Assembly: GCA_003165155.1 (NCBI GenBank)
Contig: PLSK01000244.1
Span: 2,310-36,564 of the forward strand
Direction: 5' to 3'
Source: Mycobacterium sp.
GTDB taxonomy: Bacteria; Actinomycetota; Actinomycetes; Mycobacteriales; Mycobacteriaceae
DNA: 34,255 nucleotides
A model generated the notes under the pieces. It saw nothing but the letters and a program-made list of their open reading frames with translations, did no database searches and was not told the origin of the DNA. Made by a program: the position numbers and the translations under genes. Positions within the stretch are counted from its first letter, which is position 1. The number at the start of each line of letters is the position of its first letter. Shown piece by piece: positions 1 to 12,636 of this stretch.

Positions 1-1
1 C

Positions 2-136
2 GTCAAGCAGATGGACTCGCTGGAATCCCGGTTGGCCGCGCTGGGATCGCGGGCCGGTACCGCCATCATGCCCAAAGGACCACTCCCCAACGCCGGCAAG
101 ATGCGCGGCATTCAGCGCACGGTGCGCCGCAGGTAA
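2..136 (+). CDS. C-terminal fragment of DUF4191-type membrane protein (Rv2219-like), truncated by window edge
   Basis: Open frame from base 2: VKQMDSLESRLAALGSRAGTAIMPKGPLPNAGKMRGIQRTVRRR then TAA at 134-136; synteny upstream of RDD gene and glnA1. Confidence 0.6.
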   Translation, partial: VKQMDSLESRLAALGSRAGTAIMPKGPLPNAGKMRGIQRTVRRR

Positions 137-145
137 CGTCGCGCG

Positions 146-562
146 TTATCGCCGAACTACAGCTGTGCCGGTCACCCGATCGTGCAACCCGCGCCCGTCG
201 GAGTCGGCGAACAGCGGTGGGATGACCAAACCGATCAGCAGCCCCCGGGCCGCCAACCGACCAATGCCCAGTCGGCCGTCCAGCGAGATCACCCCGAGGC
301 CCAGCGCCAACTGGCCGGGCGTGAAACCAAACAGCCGCACCGCAACCAGACCCAGCAGAAACCAGACGACCAATACCGCCGTCGACAATGCCTCGATGGG
401 GAGAACGCCGACCCCCAGGGCCAGCGCCGCCAGGCCGTAGGCGATCAGCCAATCGATCAGCAGCGCCGCCAGCCGGCGTCCCATCGGGGCCAGTGATCCG
501 GGCCCGCTCTCGGGCAGCCCGAGCATCTCGCCCGGGTAGGTGGGGCGCGATCCCGACGTCAT
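146..562 (-). CDS. RDD family membrane protein (Rv2219A-like)
   Basis: ORF with start at [15 protein letters not shown]...; [22 protein letters not shown] and [19 protein letters not shown] are RDD-family patterns; hydrophobic segments; divergent from glnA1. Confidence 0.8.
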   Translation of the reverse strand: MTSGSRPTYPGEMLGLPESGPGSLAPMGRRLAALLIDWLIAYGLAALALGVGVLPIEALSTAVLVVWFLLGLVAVRLFGFTPGQLALGLGVISLDGRLGIGRLAARGLLIGLVIPPLFADSDGRGLHDRVTGTAVVRR

Positions 563-719
563 CGGCCGATCTCCATGGCCCCACAATAGAACCCAAGGCT
601 CCGGGCGACCCGGCTTAACCCGTGCACGGCGGAGTCACCCAACACTGCGCGCATCAACGCGTGACTGGCCACTATGCTCCATAACGCAGGCCGTTGATCA
701 CCAAGCGAAGGAGCCTTCC

Positions 720-2156
<1,437 letters not shown>

Positions 2157-2185
2157 GCCAGGTTGCCGCAGCCGGGACAACTCGA

Positions 2186-2533
2186 TCAGTCGAATATGCT
2201 CTTGTATTGCGGGCAGTAAGCCCCGGTCCCTACACCCATGATCTTGGCGATTGACGTGTCGGCCAATTGTGGGGTCGCCGTCTTCACATCGGCGAGGGTC
2301 TTCTCAAACGTAAACCCGTTGGAAAAATCCTTACAAACCGAATGTGCGAGTTCGATCATCGCTTGGTCCGAGCCGCCTGCCCACGTGATCTGAGCGTCCT
2401 TGAGCCCTTGCAGGTAACTGTCATCCGTTGCGTCGGCATTTGCGATCGGGGCGGTGCTCACGGCGATAGCGCCCAGAACGGCGGCGAGCGTGGGGGTCAA
2501 TCGCGCGGTGTTCTTCATCAGTTGGCTCCTCAA
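2186..2533 (-). CDS. Secreted DUF732-family protein
   Basis: Signal peptide-like N-terminus (AAVLGAIAVSTAPIANA-DATDDSYLQGLKD); two Cys (HSVCKDF, GAYCPQY) as in DUF732 proteins. Confidence 0.75.
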   Translation of the reverse strand: MRSQLMKNTARLTPTLAAVLGAIAVSTAPIANADATDDSYLQGLKDAQITWAGGSDQAMIELAHSVCKDFSNGFTFEKTLADVKTATPQLADTSIAKIMGVGTGAYCPQYKSIFD

Positions 2534-2635
2534 GGTGAACGGCCCCCAGTGCTGACGCGGCAGCTCTTAGCATGTCAAGCCGCGCCGCGGCTTGTCTAGC
2601 CCGTTAGACGATGGGCACCAGCCGATCTGGACCGC

Positions 2636-2983
2636 TCAGCACTCACCGCCCCAGCACTGCTGGCCGGGGCAATAGGTCGAATGCGCGATCTTCACCATCG
2701 ATCCGACGTCTCCGAAACTGACGTTTCTGGAGTCCAAGTTGGCGTGGATGCTCTGGGCAATCGAATCGTAGTTCCAACCCCAGGAGAGATCGTCGCAGAC
2801 GAGGCGCCCCATCGCGACCAGGGCCTCGTCGTGTTCGGGCGGCCAGCTGAAGCCGGCGCCGCGCAGTTGAGAGAGGTATGCGCCATCTGCGGGATCGGCG
2901 GTCGCAATCGCAGCGTTAGCAACCAGGGCGGCGCCAATCATCATGGGGACGGTCAGTCTGGCCAGCCAGCGAGGTGAGGGCAT
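2636..2983 (-). CDS. Secreted DUF732-family protein, Cys-rich C-terminus
   Basis: Signal peptide (MIGAALVANAAIATA-DPADGAYLSQLRGAGFSW); DUF732 pattern (GRLVCDDL...AHSTYCPGQQCWGGEC). Confidence 0.75.
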   Translation of the reverse strand: MPSPRWLARLTVPMMIGAALVANAAIATADPADGAYLSQLRGAGFSWPPEHDEALVAMGRLVCDDLSWGWNYDSIAQSIHANLDSRNVSFGDVGSMVKIAHSTYCPGQQCWGGEC

Positions 2984-3221
2984 GTGATGCGCTTCCTATC
3001 TTCTTGGCGTTCACGAAGTCGTCAGTATGGGGCTCCAAAGCGGCACAAACATGAAGAATAGGTGAGCGCCGAGCGTCGATTTGTCGGGCCCAAAACCCAA
3101 AAATCGCGTAAGCAAGTCGACGCTCGACACTTGCGCCGAACGCCGAGATATAAGCCAAGGCGTGCCTCGCCGGCGTGTCGTCACCGCCAGTTATATGTCG
3201 CGACCTGAAGCCATGTGGGGC

Positions 3222-4082
3222 CTAGCGGTCGAGCCCAAGGTCCTTACGGAAGCGCTGCATACCATCGATCTTGTCGGCCAAAGTGGCCTCCGGTCCGGCG
3301 TAGAACATCCACGGCATGGTGATGATGCCGGTGATGCCGCCATCCGCGGCGCGCTGATAGTCGGCTGGGGTGAAGGCGTCGGTGAGCGGCGTGAGGACGG
3401 TGAAACCGTCCATTGACAGCCCCTTTTCGGCGCGCAGTTCCCGCACCCGGCCAACCGCATCGACGGCACGGTCAGTGCTGATCAGGTCGCCGATCCAGCC
3501 GTCGTTGCGGGCAGCGCGCCGCAGGGCGGCGTCGCTGAGGCCACCGGCGTAGACCGGTATCGGCGGCGGCGTTGGTTGCATCTCCAGCCGCGGTGCCTGG
3601 AAGAACTGGCCGTCGAACTCCGTCCAACCCGGTTCCCAGAGCGCGCGCATCAAGTTGATGATCTCGTCGGTGCGCTTGCCGCGCGCCGTGAATTGCTCAC
3701 CCATCAACTCGAATTCCTCGCGGCACCAGCCGACGCCGATGCCGAGCTCTACCCGTCCGGACGCCAAAACCGCGGCGGTTCCAATGGCTTTGGCCGCCGA
3801 GTACGGATTGCGCATCGCCGGTATATAGACCGTGTTGACGAACCGCAGCCGCGACGTCACCTGCGCCAGGGCGCCGATCAGAACCCACGGATCAGGCCAG
3901 TCGGTGAACGGCTGCCAGCGGCGTTCCCCGTCTTTGGTGTACGGGTACGGGGTGTCGAGGGTCTCCAAGTTCACGACGTGGTCCGGGATCCCGATCCCGT
4001 CGTAGCCGAGTTCGTCAGCGGCTTTGGCGATCTCGATGATCTCGCGGGTATTCAGGAATGCGCTGCTGATGTAAAACTTCAT
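3222..4082 (-). CDS. LLM-class (likely F420-dependent) oxidoreductase
   Basis: [37 protein letters not shown]...; ASGRVELGIGVGWCREEFELMGEQFTARGKRTDEII is typical of luciferase-like monooxygenase-fold F420 enzymes. Confidence 0.85.
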   Translation of the reverse strand: MKFYISSAFLNTREIIEIAKAADELGYDGIGIPDHVVNLETLDTPYPYTKDGERRWQPFTDWPDPWVLIGALAQVTSRLRFVNTVYIPAMRNPYSAAKAIGTAAVLASGRVELGIGVGWCREEFELMGEQFTARGKRTDEIINLMRALWEPGWTEFDGQFFQAPRLEMQPTPPPIPVYAGGLSDAALRRAARNDGWIGDLISTDRAVDAVGRVRELRAEKGLSMDGFTVLTPLTDAFTPADYQRAADGGITGIITMPWMFYAGPEATLADKIDGMQRFRKDLGLDR

Positions 4083-4735
4083 TTGGCTTTCCTGGCCCAT
4101 GACGGCTCGATGAAGACGCCCTCGGCCTCTACAGTGATCCCCGCAGCATCCGAAATGAATCCGCGGGCAAAGACTTTGACGCCCTCCGTGCGCTCAATCC
4201 AAGCTTCGGAACGAAGCGGACCCAGCGGCGTGGCACGCAGATATTTCACGGTGATGGTTCCGGTAAAGCGCGCCTTGGACAACCCTTCGCTGGCCGCCTC
4301 GCCGAGCATGTGGTCGAGTACCAATGCGCTGACGCCGCCGTGCACCCGGCCGGGCGGGCCTTCGTATGCCGTCCCCAGGATGAACTCGCTTCGGCAGTGC
4401 CCGTCGGCGTCGTGGTGGACGACGACCGGCGGGGCGATGGGATTGCACACTCCGACAACGGCGTTACCCAGCGGCAGCGGGCGGCCGTCGACGACAAAGC
4501 TCACTCCGACCGGCCTGGTGCGTTGCCGAAGCGACCGGGTGACGGCCTCGATCGCGGTTCGCGCGTTGCCGACGACGTCGTCGTCGGCCTCGCTAAGGAT
4601 AGTGGCGTCGATGAGGTCCCGGACGGCGTCGGCCAGCGGAGCGTACAGACCCGTCACCCGATCAGCCTCCGCCGCGCTGAGCACCTCGAATAAGGCGTCG
4701 GACATGGGGTCGGACGCGCTCGCTCCCTGACTCAC
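4079..4735 (-). CDS. PaaI-type hotdog thioesterase-like protein
   Basis: [26 protein letters not shown]...[12 protein letters not shown] is a hotdog thioesterase pattern; GTG start overlaps glnE stop and its stop overlaps the LLM gene start (about 4 bp each). Confidence 0.8.
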   Translation of the reverse strand: MSQGASASDPMSDALFEVLSAAEADRVTGLYAPLADAVRDLIDATILSEADDDVVGNARTAIEAVTRSLRQRTRPVGVSFVVDGRPLPLGNAVVGVCNPIAPPVVVHHDADGHCRSEFILGTAYEGPPGRVHGGVSALVLDHMLGEAASEGLSKARFTGTITVKYLRATPLGPLRSEAWIERTEGVKVFARGFISDAAGITVEAEGVFIEPSWARKAK

Positions 4736-7700
4736 GTCCCGAACACCTTGCGCACGACCGCTTTTGCTCGCCGTGTCACCCGCAGGTAGTTATCCAGGAA
4801 CTCGCTGCCGTCGTCGTTTGGCCAGCCGGCGGCGACCGCGACGGCATTGAGCTGGCGTCCGGGTCCGGGCAGCTGGTCGGTGGCCTTGCCGCGAACCAGC
4901 ACCAGCGCGTTGCGCGCACGGGTCGCGGTCAGCCACGCCTGCCGCAGCAGGTCCACCTCCTCCTCGGGTACCAGCTCAGCAGCGGCGATCACGTCCAGGG
5001 ACTCCAGGGTTGAGGTGTTGTGCAGGGCGGTGATGTCGTGCGCGTGCTGCAATTGCAGCAGCTGCACAGTCCATTCGATGTCGGCCAGTCCCCCGCGACC
5101 CAACTTCGTATGGGTGTTGGGGTCGGCGCCACGCGGCAACCGCTCGGCCTCGACGCGGGCTTTGATCCGCCGAATCTCAAGCACCGCTTCGGCGGACACG
5201 CCGTCAGTCGGGTAGCGCGTCCGGTCGGCCATCAGCAGGAAGCGTTGACCCAGATCCGCGTCGCCGGCCACGGCATGCGCGCGGAGCAGAGCCTGGATTT
5301 CCCACGGCTGCGCCCGCTGCGCGTAGTAGGCGGCGTAGGCCTCCAAAGTCCGGACCAGCGGACCGTTGCGACCCTCGGGCCGCAAATTTGCGTCTACTTC
5401 CAGCGGCGGGTCGACGCTGGGCGTCCCCAGCAGCGTCCGGACGTGTTCGGCGATCATCGTCGACCAGCGCATCGCCTGGGAATCGTCGACGCCGCTGGCC
5501 GGCTCGCACACAAACATCACGTCGGCGTCGGATCCGTAGCCCAGCTCGGCGCCGCCCAGCCTGCCCATGCCGATGACCGCAATAATCCCCGGCGCTTTGC
5601 CGCCTCTGGGCAGGTTGGCCCGGATCAGCGCGTCCAGAGCGGCCTGCAGCACGGCGACCCACACCGAGGTAAGCGCCTGACACACATCTCTGACTTCGAG
5701 CATGCCAAGCAGGTCCGCGGAGCCAATGCGGGCCAGCTCCCGACGGCGCAGCGCGCGCGCGGCGGCGATCGCCCGCACCGGGTCGGCGTGCCGAGCGGCC
5801 GAGGTGATCAGCCCGCGGGCCACCGCGGCCGGTTCGGTCTCGAGCAGTTTCGGGCCGGCCGGCCCGTCGCCGTAACTCTGAATGATCCGTGGCGCGCGCA
5901 TCAACAGGTCCGGCACATACGCCGAAGTACCCAGCACCTGCATCAGCCTCTTGGCCACCGCGGCCTCGTCGCGCAGCGTGGCCGGATACCAGCGTTCACG
6001 GGCCAGCCCCTCGCTGAGTCGGCGGTAGGACAACAGCCCGCCGTCGGGGTCGGGCGCATAGGACATCCAGTTCAGCAGCCTGGGTAGCAACACCGACTGC
6101 ACCCGACCCCGACGGCCACTCTGGTTCACCAGCGCAGCCATGTGTTTCAGCGCCGTCTGCGGGCCCTCGTAGCCCAGCGCCGCCAGCTGCCGTTCCGCGG
6201 CCTCCGACGTCATACCCTTCGACGTCATTCCCGAGGCGGTTTCCAGGCTGGCGGGCCCGATCGACTCCAACAGCGGCTGATAGAAGAGCTTGGCGTGCAG
6301 CTGGGACACCCGCAGGTTGTGGTGCTTGATTTCCTCGCGCAGCACCCCTGCGGCATCTAGCCGGCCGTCCGGGCGCATATGGGCGGCGCGTGCCAGCCAG
6401 CGCACCGCCTCTTCGTCGTCGGCCTCGGGCAACAGGTGGGTGCGCTTGAGCCGCTGCAGCTGCAGTCGATGCTCGAGCAACCGCAGGAACTCGTAGGACG
6501 CGGTGAGGTTGGCCGCATCTTGGCGGCCGATGTAGCCGCCTGCGCTCAACGCGGCCAGCGCATCCACGGTGGAGGCAACGTGCAGCGAGTTGTCGCTGCG
6601 GCCGTGCACCATCTGCAACAGCTGAACGGCGAACTCCACGTCCCGCAATCCGCCGGTACCGAGCTTGATTTCGCGGGCGCGGACGTCGGCTGGGACCAGC
6701 TGCTCCACCCGCCGGCGCATGTCCTGCACTTCGACCACGAAGTCCTCACGCTCGCAGGCGACCCAGACCATGGGCCTCAACGCGGTCAGATAACGCTCGC
6801 CGAGTTCCGCGTCGCCAACCGCCGCCCGGGCTTTCAGCAAGGCCTGGAACTCCCAGGTTTTCGCCCAACGCTGGTAGTAGGCGACGTGCGACTCGACCGT
6901 CCGGACCAGCTCGCCGCTGCGACCTTCGGGTCGCAGCCCGGCGTCCACCTCGAAGAACGCCGCCGAGGCGACCCGCATCATCTCGCTGGCCACTCGGGCG
7001 CTCTGCGCGTCGGCACGCTCGCCGACGAAGATCACGTCGAAGTCGCTGACGTAGTTCAGTTCGCGGGCACCGCATTTGCCCATCGCGATGACCGCGAGCC
7101 GCGGCGGCGTGTCGTCACCGCACACCGTGACCTCAGCCACCCGCAGCGCGGCTGCCAAGGCGGCGTCCGCGATATCGGACAGCTGGGCGGCGACCGCGGT
7201 GAAGGGCAACACCGGCTCGTCTTCGACGGTCGGGGCCACATCGAGCGCGGCCAGCACCAGAAGGTGGTCGCGGTACAAGTTCTGCAGTTTGGCTATCGCC
7301 GAACCGGGGCCGGCCGAATCAGCCAACACTTCGTCGACGCACGCGTTGAACGTCCGGCGCAGCTGATCCGATGAGGGCAGTTTGACGTCGCCCCGCAACA
7401 GCTTCCAGGACTGTGGGTGCGCGACCAGGTGGTCCCCCAATGCCACCGACGAGCCCAGTACCGCGAACATCCGCCCACGCAAGCCGTGTTCGGCGAGCAG
7501 GGCGGCGTCGAGCTCGTCCCATCCGGCGTCCAGGCTCTCGGACAGCTGAACCAAGGCCCGCAGCGCGGTGTCGGGGTCCGGTGCCCGCGACAAGGACCAC
7601 AGCAGGTCGACGTGTTCCCGGTCGTCGTGGTCGGTCCAGCGCAGCTGCGCCAGACGCTCGCCCGCGGGGGGGTCGATCAACCCGAGCCTGCCGACGCCGG

Positions 7701-7740
7701 GCAGCCTCCGACGTTCGATCCCGGGTTTGGTCACGACCAA
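4732..7740 (-). CDS. glnE: Bifunctional glutamine synthetase adenylyltransferase/adenylyl-removing enzyme GlnE
   Basis: About 1000-aa ORF with duplicated nucleotidyltransferase motifs ([36 protein letters not shown]) and [17 protein letters not shown] / [17 protein letters not shown]; position between glnA1 and glnA2. Confidence 0.95.
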   Translation of the reverse strand: MVVTKPGIERRRLPGVGRLGLIDPPAGERLAQLRWTDHDDREHVDLLWSLSRAPDPDTALRALVQLSESLDAGWDELDAALLAEHGLRGRMFAVLGSSVALGDHLVAHPQSWKLLRGDVKLPSSDQLRRTFNACVDEVLADSAGPGSAIAKLQNLYRDHLLVLAALDVAPTVEDEPVLPFTAVAAQLSDIADAALAAALRVAEVTVCGDDTPPRLAVIAMGKCGARELNYVSDFDVIFVGERADAQSARVASEMMRVASAAFFEVDAGLRPEGRSGELVRTVESHVAYYQRWAKTWEFQALLKARAAVGDAELGERYLTALRPMVWVACEREDFVVEVQDMRRRVEQLVPADVRAREIKLGTGGLRDVEFAVQLLQMVHGRSDNSLHVASTVDALAALSAGGYIGRQDAANLTASYEFLRLLEHRLQLQRLKRTHLLPEADDEEAVRWLARAAHMRPDGRLDAAGVLREEIKHHNLRVSQLHAKLFYQPLLESIGPASLETASGMTSKGMTSEAAERQLAALGYEGPQTALKHMAALVNQSGRRGRVQSVLLPRLLNWMSYAPDPDGGLLSYRRLSEGLARERWYPATLRDEAAVAKRLMQVLGTSAYVPDLLMRAPRIIQSYGDGPAGPKLLETEPAAVARGLITSAARHADPVRAIAAARALRRRELARIGSADLLGMLEVRDVCQALTSVWVAVLQAALDALIRANLPRGGKAPGIIAVIGMGRLGGAELGYGSDADVMFVCEPASGVDDSQAMRWSTMIAEHVRTLLGTPSVDPPLEVDANLRPEGRNGPLVRTLEAYAAYYAQRAQPWEIQALLRAHAVAGDADLGQRFLLMADRTRYPTDGVSAEAVLEIRRIKARVEAERLPRGADPNTHTKLGRGGLADIEWTVQLLQLQHAHDITALHNTSTLESLDVIAAAELVPEEEVDLLRQAWLTATRARNALVLVRGKATDQLPGPGRQLNAVAVAAGWPNDDGSEFLDNYLRVTRRAKAVVRKVFGT

Positions 7741-7803
7741 GACGGTAGCGCAACCCGCCGATCCCTCGGACCGGCCGTCAGAGGATGTCCGCTACAGAGA
7801 TGT

Positions 7804-9141
7804 CTATAAAGACAGGTAGGTGCTCAGTTCATAGGGCGTGACGCGACTGCGGTAGTTCTCCCACTCCGTGCGCTTGTTGCGCAAGAAGAAGTCAAAAACG
7901 TGCTCTCCCAGGGCTTCGGCGACCAGCTCGGAAGCCTCCATGGTGCGAATTGCACCGTCGAGGCTGGTTGGAAGCTCGCGATAGCCCATCGTGCGGCGCT
8001 CGTCGGGCGTGAGTTCCCAAAGGTTGTCTTCGGCCTGCGGCCCCAACACGTAGCCCTTCTCCACTCCACGCAAGCCGGCGGCCAGCAGCACGGCGAAGGC
8101 CAAGTAGGGGTTGCACGCCGAGTCGGGGCTGCGCACCTCTATCCGGCGCGACGACGTCTTGTGCGGCGTGTACATCGGCACCCGCACCAGAGCGGACCGG
8201 TTCGCCGCCCCCCAAGACGCGGTGGTGGGCGCCTCACCGCCCTGTACCAGCCGCTTGTACGAGTTGACCCACTGATTTGTGACCAAGCTGATCTCGGCGG
8301 AGTGCTCCAGGATCCCGGCGATAAACGACTTGCCTACGTCCGACAACTGCAGCGGATCGTTGGCGCTGTGGAACGCGTTGACGTCGCCCTCGAACAGGCT
8401 CATGTGGGTGTGCATGGCTGAGCCGGGGTACTCCCCGAACGGCTTGGGCATGAACGACGCCCGCGCGCCGTTCTCCAGCGCGACCTCCTTGATGACGTAA
8501 CGGAAGGTCATCACGTTGTCCGCCATCGACAGTGCGTCGGCGAAGCGCAGGTCGATCTCCTGCTGGCCGGGCGCGCCTTCGTGGTGACTGAACTCCACCG
8601 AGATGCCCATGAATTCCAGGGCCTCGATCGCGTGCCGGCGAAAGTTCGAGGCGGAATCGTGCACCGCCTGGTCGAAATAGCCCGCGTTGTCCACCGGAAT
8701 GGGCACCGAACCATCCTCGGCACCGGCCTTGAGCAGGAAGAATTCGATTTCGGGGTGCACGTAGCAGGAGAAACCGAGATCGTTGGCCTTCTGCAGCTGA
8801 CGCCGCAGCACGTGCCGCGGATCCGCCCACGACGGCGAGCCGTCCGGCATGGTGATGTCGCAGAACATCCGCGCCGAGTGGTGGTGGCCGGAGCTGGACC
8901 AGGGCAGCACCTGGAAAGTCGAAGGATCCGGGTTGGCTACCGTGTCGGATTCCGAAACCCGCGCAAAGCCCTCGATCGATGAGCCGTCGAATCCGATGCC
9001 TTCCTCGAAAGCACCCTCGAGCTCGGCCGGGGCGATCGCAACCGACTTGAGGAATCCGAGGACGTCGGTAAACCAAAGCCGCACGAAGCGGATGTCCCGT
9101 TCCTCCAGCGTGCGGAGGACAAATTCCTTTTGTCGATCCAT
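7804..9141 (-). CDS. glnA2: Glutamine synthetase family protein GlnA2
   Basis: MDRQKEFVLRTLEERDIRFVRLWFTDVLGFLKSVAIAPAELEGAFEEGIGFDGSSIEGF; GS fold motifs; synteny with glnE. Confidence 0.95.
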   Translation of the reverse strand: MDRQKEFVLRTLEERDIRFVRLWFTDVLGFLKSVAIAPAELEGAFEEGIGFDGSSIEGFARVSESDTVANPDPSTFQVLPWSSSGHHHSARMFCDITMPDGSPSWADPRHVLRRQLQKANDLGFSCYVHPEIEFFLLKAGAEDGSVPIPVDNAGYFDQAVHDSASNFRRHAIEALEFMGISVEFSHHEGAPGQQEIDLRFADALSMADNVMTFRYVIKEVALENGARASFMPKPFGEYPGSAMHTHMSLFEGDVNAFHSANDPLQLSDVGKSFIAGILEHSAEISLVTNQWVNSYKRLVQGGEAPTTASWGAANRSALVRVPMYTPHKTSSRRIEVRSPDSACNPYLAFAVLLAAGLRGVEKGYVLGPQAEDNLWELTPDERRTMGYRELPTSLDGAIRTMEASELVAEALGEHVFDFFLRNKRTEWENYRSRVTPYELSTYLSL

Positions 9142-9256
9142 AACCCGCACCCTAGGCAACCGCTGTTAATAACGTGTTACCGATGCCAAGCCAGAAGCAT
9201 TGCGGACGTTCCAAATAGGTGCGTCACAGGTTCGTTTAGAGCCGCCTTGCGGCCGC

Positions 9257-10831
9257 CTAGGCGCGGCACTGCAATGACGCCGGCGGCAACGTCCCCGCGT
9301 CGAAGTAGCGCACCACAGCGGTGTCCACACACTCGTCACCGTTGAACACCGCGGTGTGCTGGGTTCCGTCGTAAGTGATCAGCGGAGCACCCAGTTGACG
9401 GGCCAAGTCCACCCCGGCCTGATACGGGGTGGCCGGGTCGTGGGTGGTGGAGACCACGACGACCTTGCCGGCGGCCGCCGGCGCTGCGGCGTGCGGTGTC
9501 GACGTCGCCGGCACCGGCCACAACGCGCACAGATCCCGCGGGGCGTTCCCGGTGAACTGCCCGTAGCTCTGAAACGGAGCGGCCTGACGGATCTGTTGGT
9601 CGGCCGACACCCAGGCCGCCGCGTCCTTCGGGGCCGGCGCGTCGACGCAGCGGATCGCGTTGAACGCATCCTGATCGTTGCTGTAGTGCCCGTCCTTGTC
9701 GCGGCCGTCGTAGTCGTCGGCGAGCATCAACAGGTCGCCCGCATCGGTGCGGCGCTGCAGCCCGAGCAGACCACTGGTCAGATACTTCCAGTGCTGTGGG
9801 GTGTAGAGCGCGTTGATGGTGCCGGTGGTCGCGTCGGCGTAGCCCAGGCCGCGTGGATCCGATGTCTTGCCGGGCGTGGTGGCCAACGGGTCGACCAGGG
9901 CGTGGTACCGGTTGACGAACTGGGCCGGGTCGGTGCCCAGCGGGCAGCCCGGCGAGCGGGCACAGTCCGCGGCGTAGTCGTTGAAAGCCGTTTGGAATCC
10001 AGCCATTTGGCTGATGTTTTCCTGAATCGGGCCGACTGTCGGGTCGATGGCGCCGTCGAGCACCATCGTTCGCACATGGTCGCCGAATTCCTCGAGGTAG
10101 GCGGTGCCCAACTCGGTGCCGTAACTGAAGCCCAGGTAGCTGATCTGGTCGTCGCCCAGCGCTTGGCGGACAACGTCCATGTCGCGGGCGACGGATGCGG
10201 TTCCGACGTTGGCCAGGAACTCGGTACTCATTCGATTGACGCATTGCTGCGCCAACTGCTGATTGACCTGCTCGATGTGCGCCACACCGGACGGGCTGTA
10301 GTCGACCATGGGGTCGCGCCGGAAAGCGTCGAACTCGGCGTCGGTGCGGCACCTCACGGCGGGCGTCGAATGGCCGACCCCGCGCGGGTCGAATCCCACC
10401 AAGTCGAAATTGCGGGTGATGTCGGTGTTCGCCAGGTCCGCCGCCATCCCGGCCACCATCTCGACCGCCGATCCGCCTGGTCCGCCAGGATTGATCAGCA
10501 GCGATCCGATCCGCCGGCCGGTCGCGGGCACCCGGATCACGGCAAGCTTGGCCGCAGATCCGCCGGGTTTGCGGTAGTCAACCGGCACCGAGACCGTGGT
10601 GCACTTTGCGGTGGGGACGTTGCTGGTGTCGTTCAGGAACGGATTGCAGCTGCCCCAGTTCACCCGCGGCCCAGCGGCCGGCGCTGGCGGGCTGGGGGTC
10701 TGCCCGGAACCGGGTTCTGGAGTGGCGCCGGCAAGGGGCCCGGCAAACGGCAAGGCCATTGCCGTTGGCAGCAACAACACGACTGAAAGCAGCGCCGAGC
10801 TGAAGGATCTCAGGCGCGACATGGCAGACAT
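9257..10831 (-). CDS. Secreted alpha/beta-hydrolase fold protease (Rv2223c-like, TAP-type)
   Basis: Signal peptide at MSAMSRLRSFSSALLSVVLLLPTAMALPFAGPLAGA; SLLINPGGPGGSAVE oxyanion-type motif; GFSYGTELGTAY nucleophile elbow; [13 protein letters not shown] and GTQHTAVFNGDECVD C-terminal motifs. Confidence 0.92.
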   Translation of the reverse strand: MSAMSRLRSFSSALLSVVLLLPTAMALPFAGPLAGATPEPGSGQTPSPPAPAAGPRVNWGSCNPFLNDTSNVPTAKCTTVSVPVDYRKPGGSAAKLAVIRVPATGRRIGSLLINPGGPGGSAVEMVAGMAADLANTDITRNFDLVGFDPRGVGHSTPAVRCRTDAEFDAFRRDPMVDYSPSGVAHIEQVNQQLAQQCVNRMSTEFLANVGTASVARDMDVVRQALGDDQISYLGFSYGTELGTAYLEEFGDHVRTMVLDGAIDPTVGPIQENISQMAGFQTAFNDYAADCARSPGCPLGTDPAQFVNRYHALVDPLATTPGKTSDPRGLGYADATTGTINALYTPQHWKYLTSGLLGLQRRTDAGDLLMLADDYDGRDKDGHYSNDQDAFNAIRCVDAPAPKDAAAWVSADQQIRQAAPFQSYGQFTGNAPRDLCALWPVPATSTPHAAAPAAAGKVVVVSTTHDPATPYQAGVDLARQLGAPLITYDGTQHTAVFNGDECVDTAVVRYFDAGTLPPASLQCRA

Positions 10832-10925
10832 CGTCGCACCTTTCGGAGACCCTTCAAAGGCCCTCAGCAGCGCAAAAGGGTCACGCCTTGGTCTCGTATC
10901 GGTAGCCGGCGAAACGCATTTCAGG

Positions 10926-12488
10926 TCAGCACTTTGCGCCGCTGTGCGGCGTGGTGCCATCGATCAGATACGCCGTTGCATAGTCGTCGACGCAGCTGTT
11001 GCCCTGGAAGACCACCGTGTGCTGGGTCCCCTCGAAGGTGAGCAGCGATCCGTGCAGCTGGCCGGCCACCTCGACCCCGGCCTGATACGGAGTGGCCGGA
11101 TCATGGGTGGTGGAAACCACCATGATGGGCACCAGGCCGGGCACCGAGATGGCATGGGGTTTGCTGCTGGCTGGCACCGGCCAGAACGCGCAGGTTCCCA
11201 GCGGCGCGTCACCGGTGAACGTCCCGAAGCTCATGAACGGGGCGAGCTCCCGGGATCGGCGGTCTTCGTCAATGACCTTGGCCCGATCGGTAACCGGCGG
11301 CTGGTCGACGCAATTGATCGCCACCCGCGCGTCGGTGGCATTGCTGTAATGGCCGTGCGGATCGCGGCGCATGTACATGTCGGCCAGGGCGAGCAGAGTG
11401 TCTCCATGGTTGTCGACCAACTCGGTCAGTCCGTCTGTCAGGTGGTGCCACAGGGTCGGTGAGTACAGCGCCATGATGGTGCCCACGATGGCGTCGCTGT
11501 AGCTCAGCCCGCGCGGGTCATTGGTGGGCGCCGGCCTGCCGAGCATCAGGTTGTTCGGGTCGACCAGCGGGTTGATCAGGCTGTGATAGACGTCGACGGC
11601 TTTGGCCGAGTCGGTGCCTAGCGGGCAGGTCGGCTGCTTCGCGCAATCGGCGGCATAGTCATTGAACGCATCCTGAAATCCCTTGGCCTGACGGAGGTCG
11701 GCCTCGGTCGGATCGGCGTTGGGGTCGACGACGCCGTCCAGGATCATCGCCCGCACGTTCTGCGGGTAGGCCTCGGCGTAGGCGGAGCCGATCCGGGTGC
11801 CATACGAGTAGCCGAGATAGGTCAGCTTGGCGTCACCCAGCGCCGCCCGGATGGCGTCCATATCCCGGGCGACGTTGACCGTCCCAACATTCTCCAGAAA
11901 GTCATTGCCCATCTTGGCCACACAGCGACCCACGAAATCCTTGGTCTCGTCCTCGATGTGGGCCACACCCGCCGGGGTGTAGTCGACGTTCGGTTCGGTT
12001 CGCAGCCGGTCGTTGTCGGCGTCCGAGTTGCACCAGACCGCCGGCCGAGACGAGCCGACCCCGCGCGGGTCAAAGCCCACCAGATCGAACCGCTCGCGCA
12101 TTTTCTTCGGCAACGTCTGGACCACACCCAGCGCGGCTTCGATACCGGACTCCCCGGGGCCTCCGGGATTGATCACCAGCGAGCCGATTTTGTCCCCGGT
12201 TGCGGGAAAGCGAATCATCGCCAGCGCCGCCACGTCGCCGTCGAGATGGTTGTAGTCGACCGGCACGGCGAGCTTGGCGCACATCGCGCCGCCAGGGATC
12301 TTCACCTGAGCATTGGTGGTGCGACACGGCGTCCACTCCACCGGTTGGCCCAGTTTGGGGCCCCCCATGACGGCGCGGCCGGCCACCACGTGGACGCATC
12401 CCGCCAGGACCAGCGCCACGGCACCGATCGTCGTCCAGATCAGCGGCGTGCGCGCGACCTTGTCGCGGCGAGTCGGGCCCATGCCCAC
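10926..12488 (-). CDS. caeA: Hip1/CaeA-like lipoprotein serine protease (Rv2224c-like)
   Basis: Lipobox-like [50 protein letters not shown]; tandem paralogue of the neighbouring protease. Confidence 0.93.
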   Translation of the reverse strand: MGMGPTRRDKVARTPLIWTTIGAVALVLAGCVHVVAGRAVMGGPKLGQPVEWTPCRTTNAQVKIPGGAMCAKLAVPVDYNHLDGDVAALAMIRFPATGDKIGSLVINPGGPGESGIEAALGVVQTLPKKMRERFDLVGFDPRGVGSSRPAVWCNSDADNDRLRTEPNVDYTPAGVAHIEDETKDFVGRCVAKMGNDFLENVGTVNVARDMDAIRAALGDAKLTYLGYSYGTRIGSAYAEAYPQNVRAMILDGVVDPNADPTEADLRQAKGFQDAFNDYAADCAKQPTCPLGTDSAKAVDVYHSLINPLVDPNNLMLGRPAPTNDPRGLSYSDAIVGTIMALYSPTLWHHLTDGLTELVDNHGDTLLALADMYMRRDPHGHYSNATDARVAINCVDQPPVTDRAKVIDEDRRSRELAPFMSFGTFTGDAPLGTCAFWPVPASSKPHAISVPGLVPIMVVSTTHDPATPYQAGVEVAGQLHGSLLTFEGTQHTVVFQGNSCVDDYATAYLIDGTTPHSGAKC

Positions 12489-12636
12489 CTATGCTGCCAG
12501 AGGGGACAGGATGGCTATTCTCACACCAATCCGACGGTGCAACCGCGTGAAAGAAATGGCACACTGTCAAGAGTCAGACGAACCCGGGGACCTGCCAAGG
12601 CCACGAGGATCGACCCGACCAACGCAAGGGACATTG

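Noticed and set aside
540-719. 60-residue N-terminal extension of GlnA1
   Set aside because: Known GlnA1 proteins start at the MTxKTPDD position; the extension covers the divergent promoter region with the RDD gene.
3576-4730. 384-aa plus-strand ORF opposite the LLM oxidoreductase and thioesterase
   Set aside because: Spans two well-supported minus-strand genes and has no domain signature.
5020-6087. 355-aa plus-strand ORF (and 6379-7374) antisense to glnE
   Set aside because: Antisense to strong GlnE coding sequence; low-complexity Arg/Gln/Gly/Val translation without recognisable motifs.
9356-10786. 476-aa plus-strand ORF antisense to the Rv2223c-like protease
   Set aside because: Fully overlaps a well-supported protease with signal peptide and catalytic motifs; composition (Arg/Val/Gly-rich, no domains) is typical of GC-rich antisense frames.
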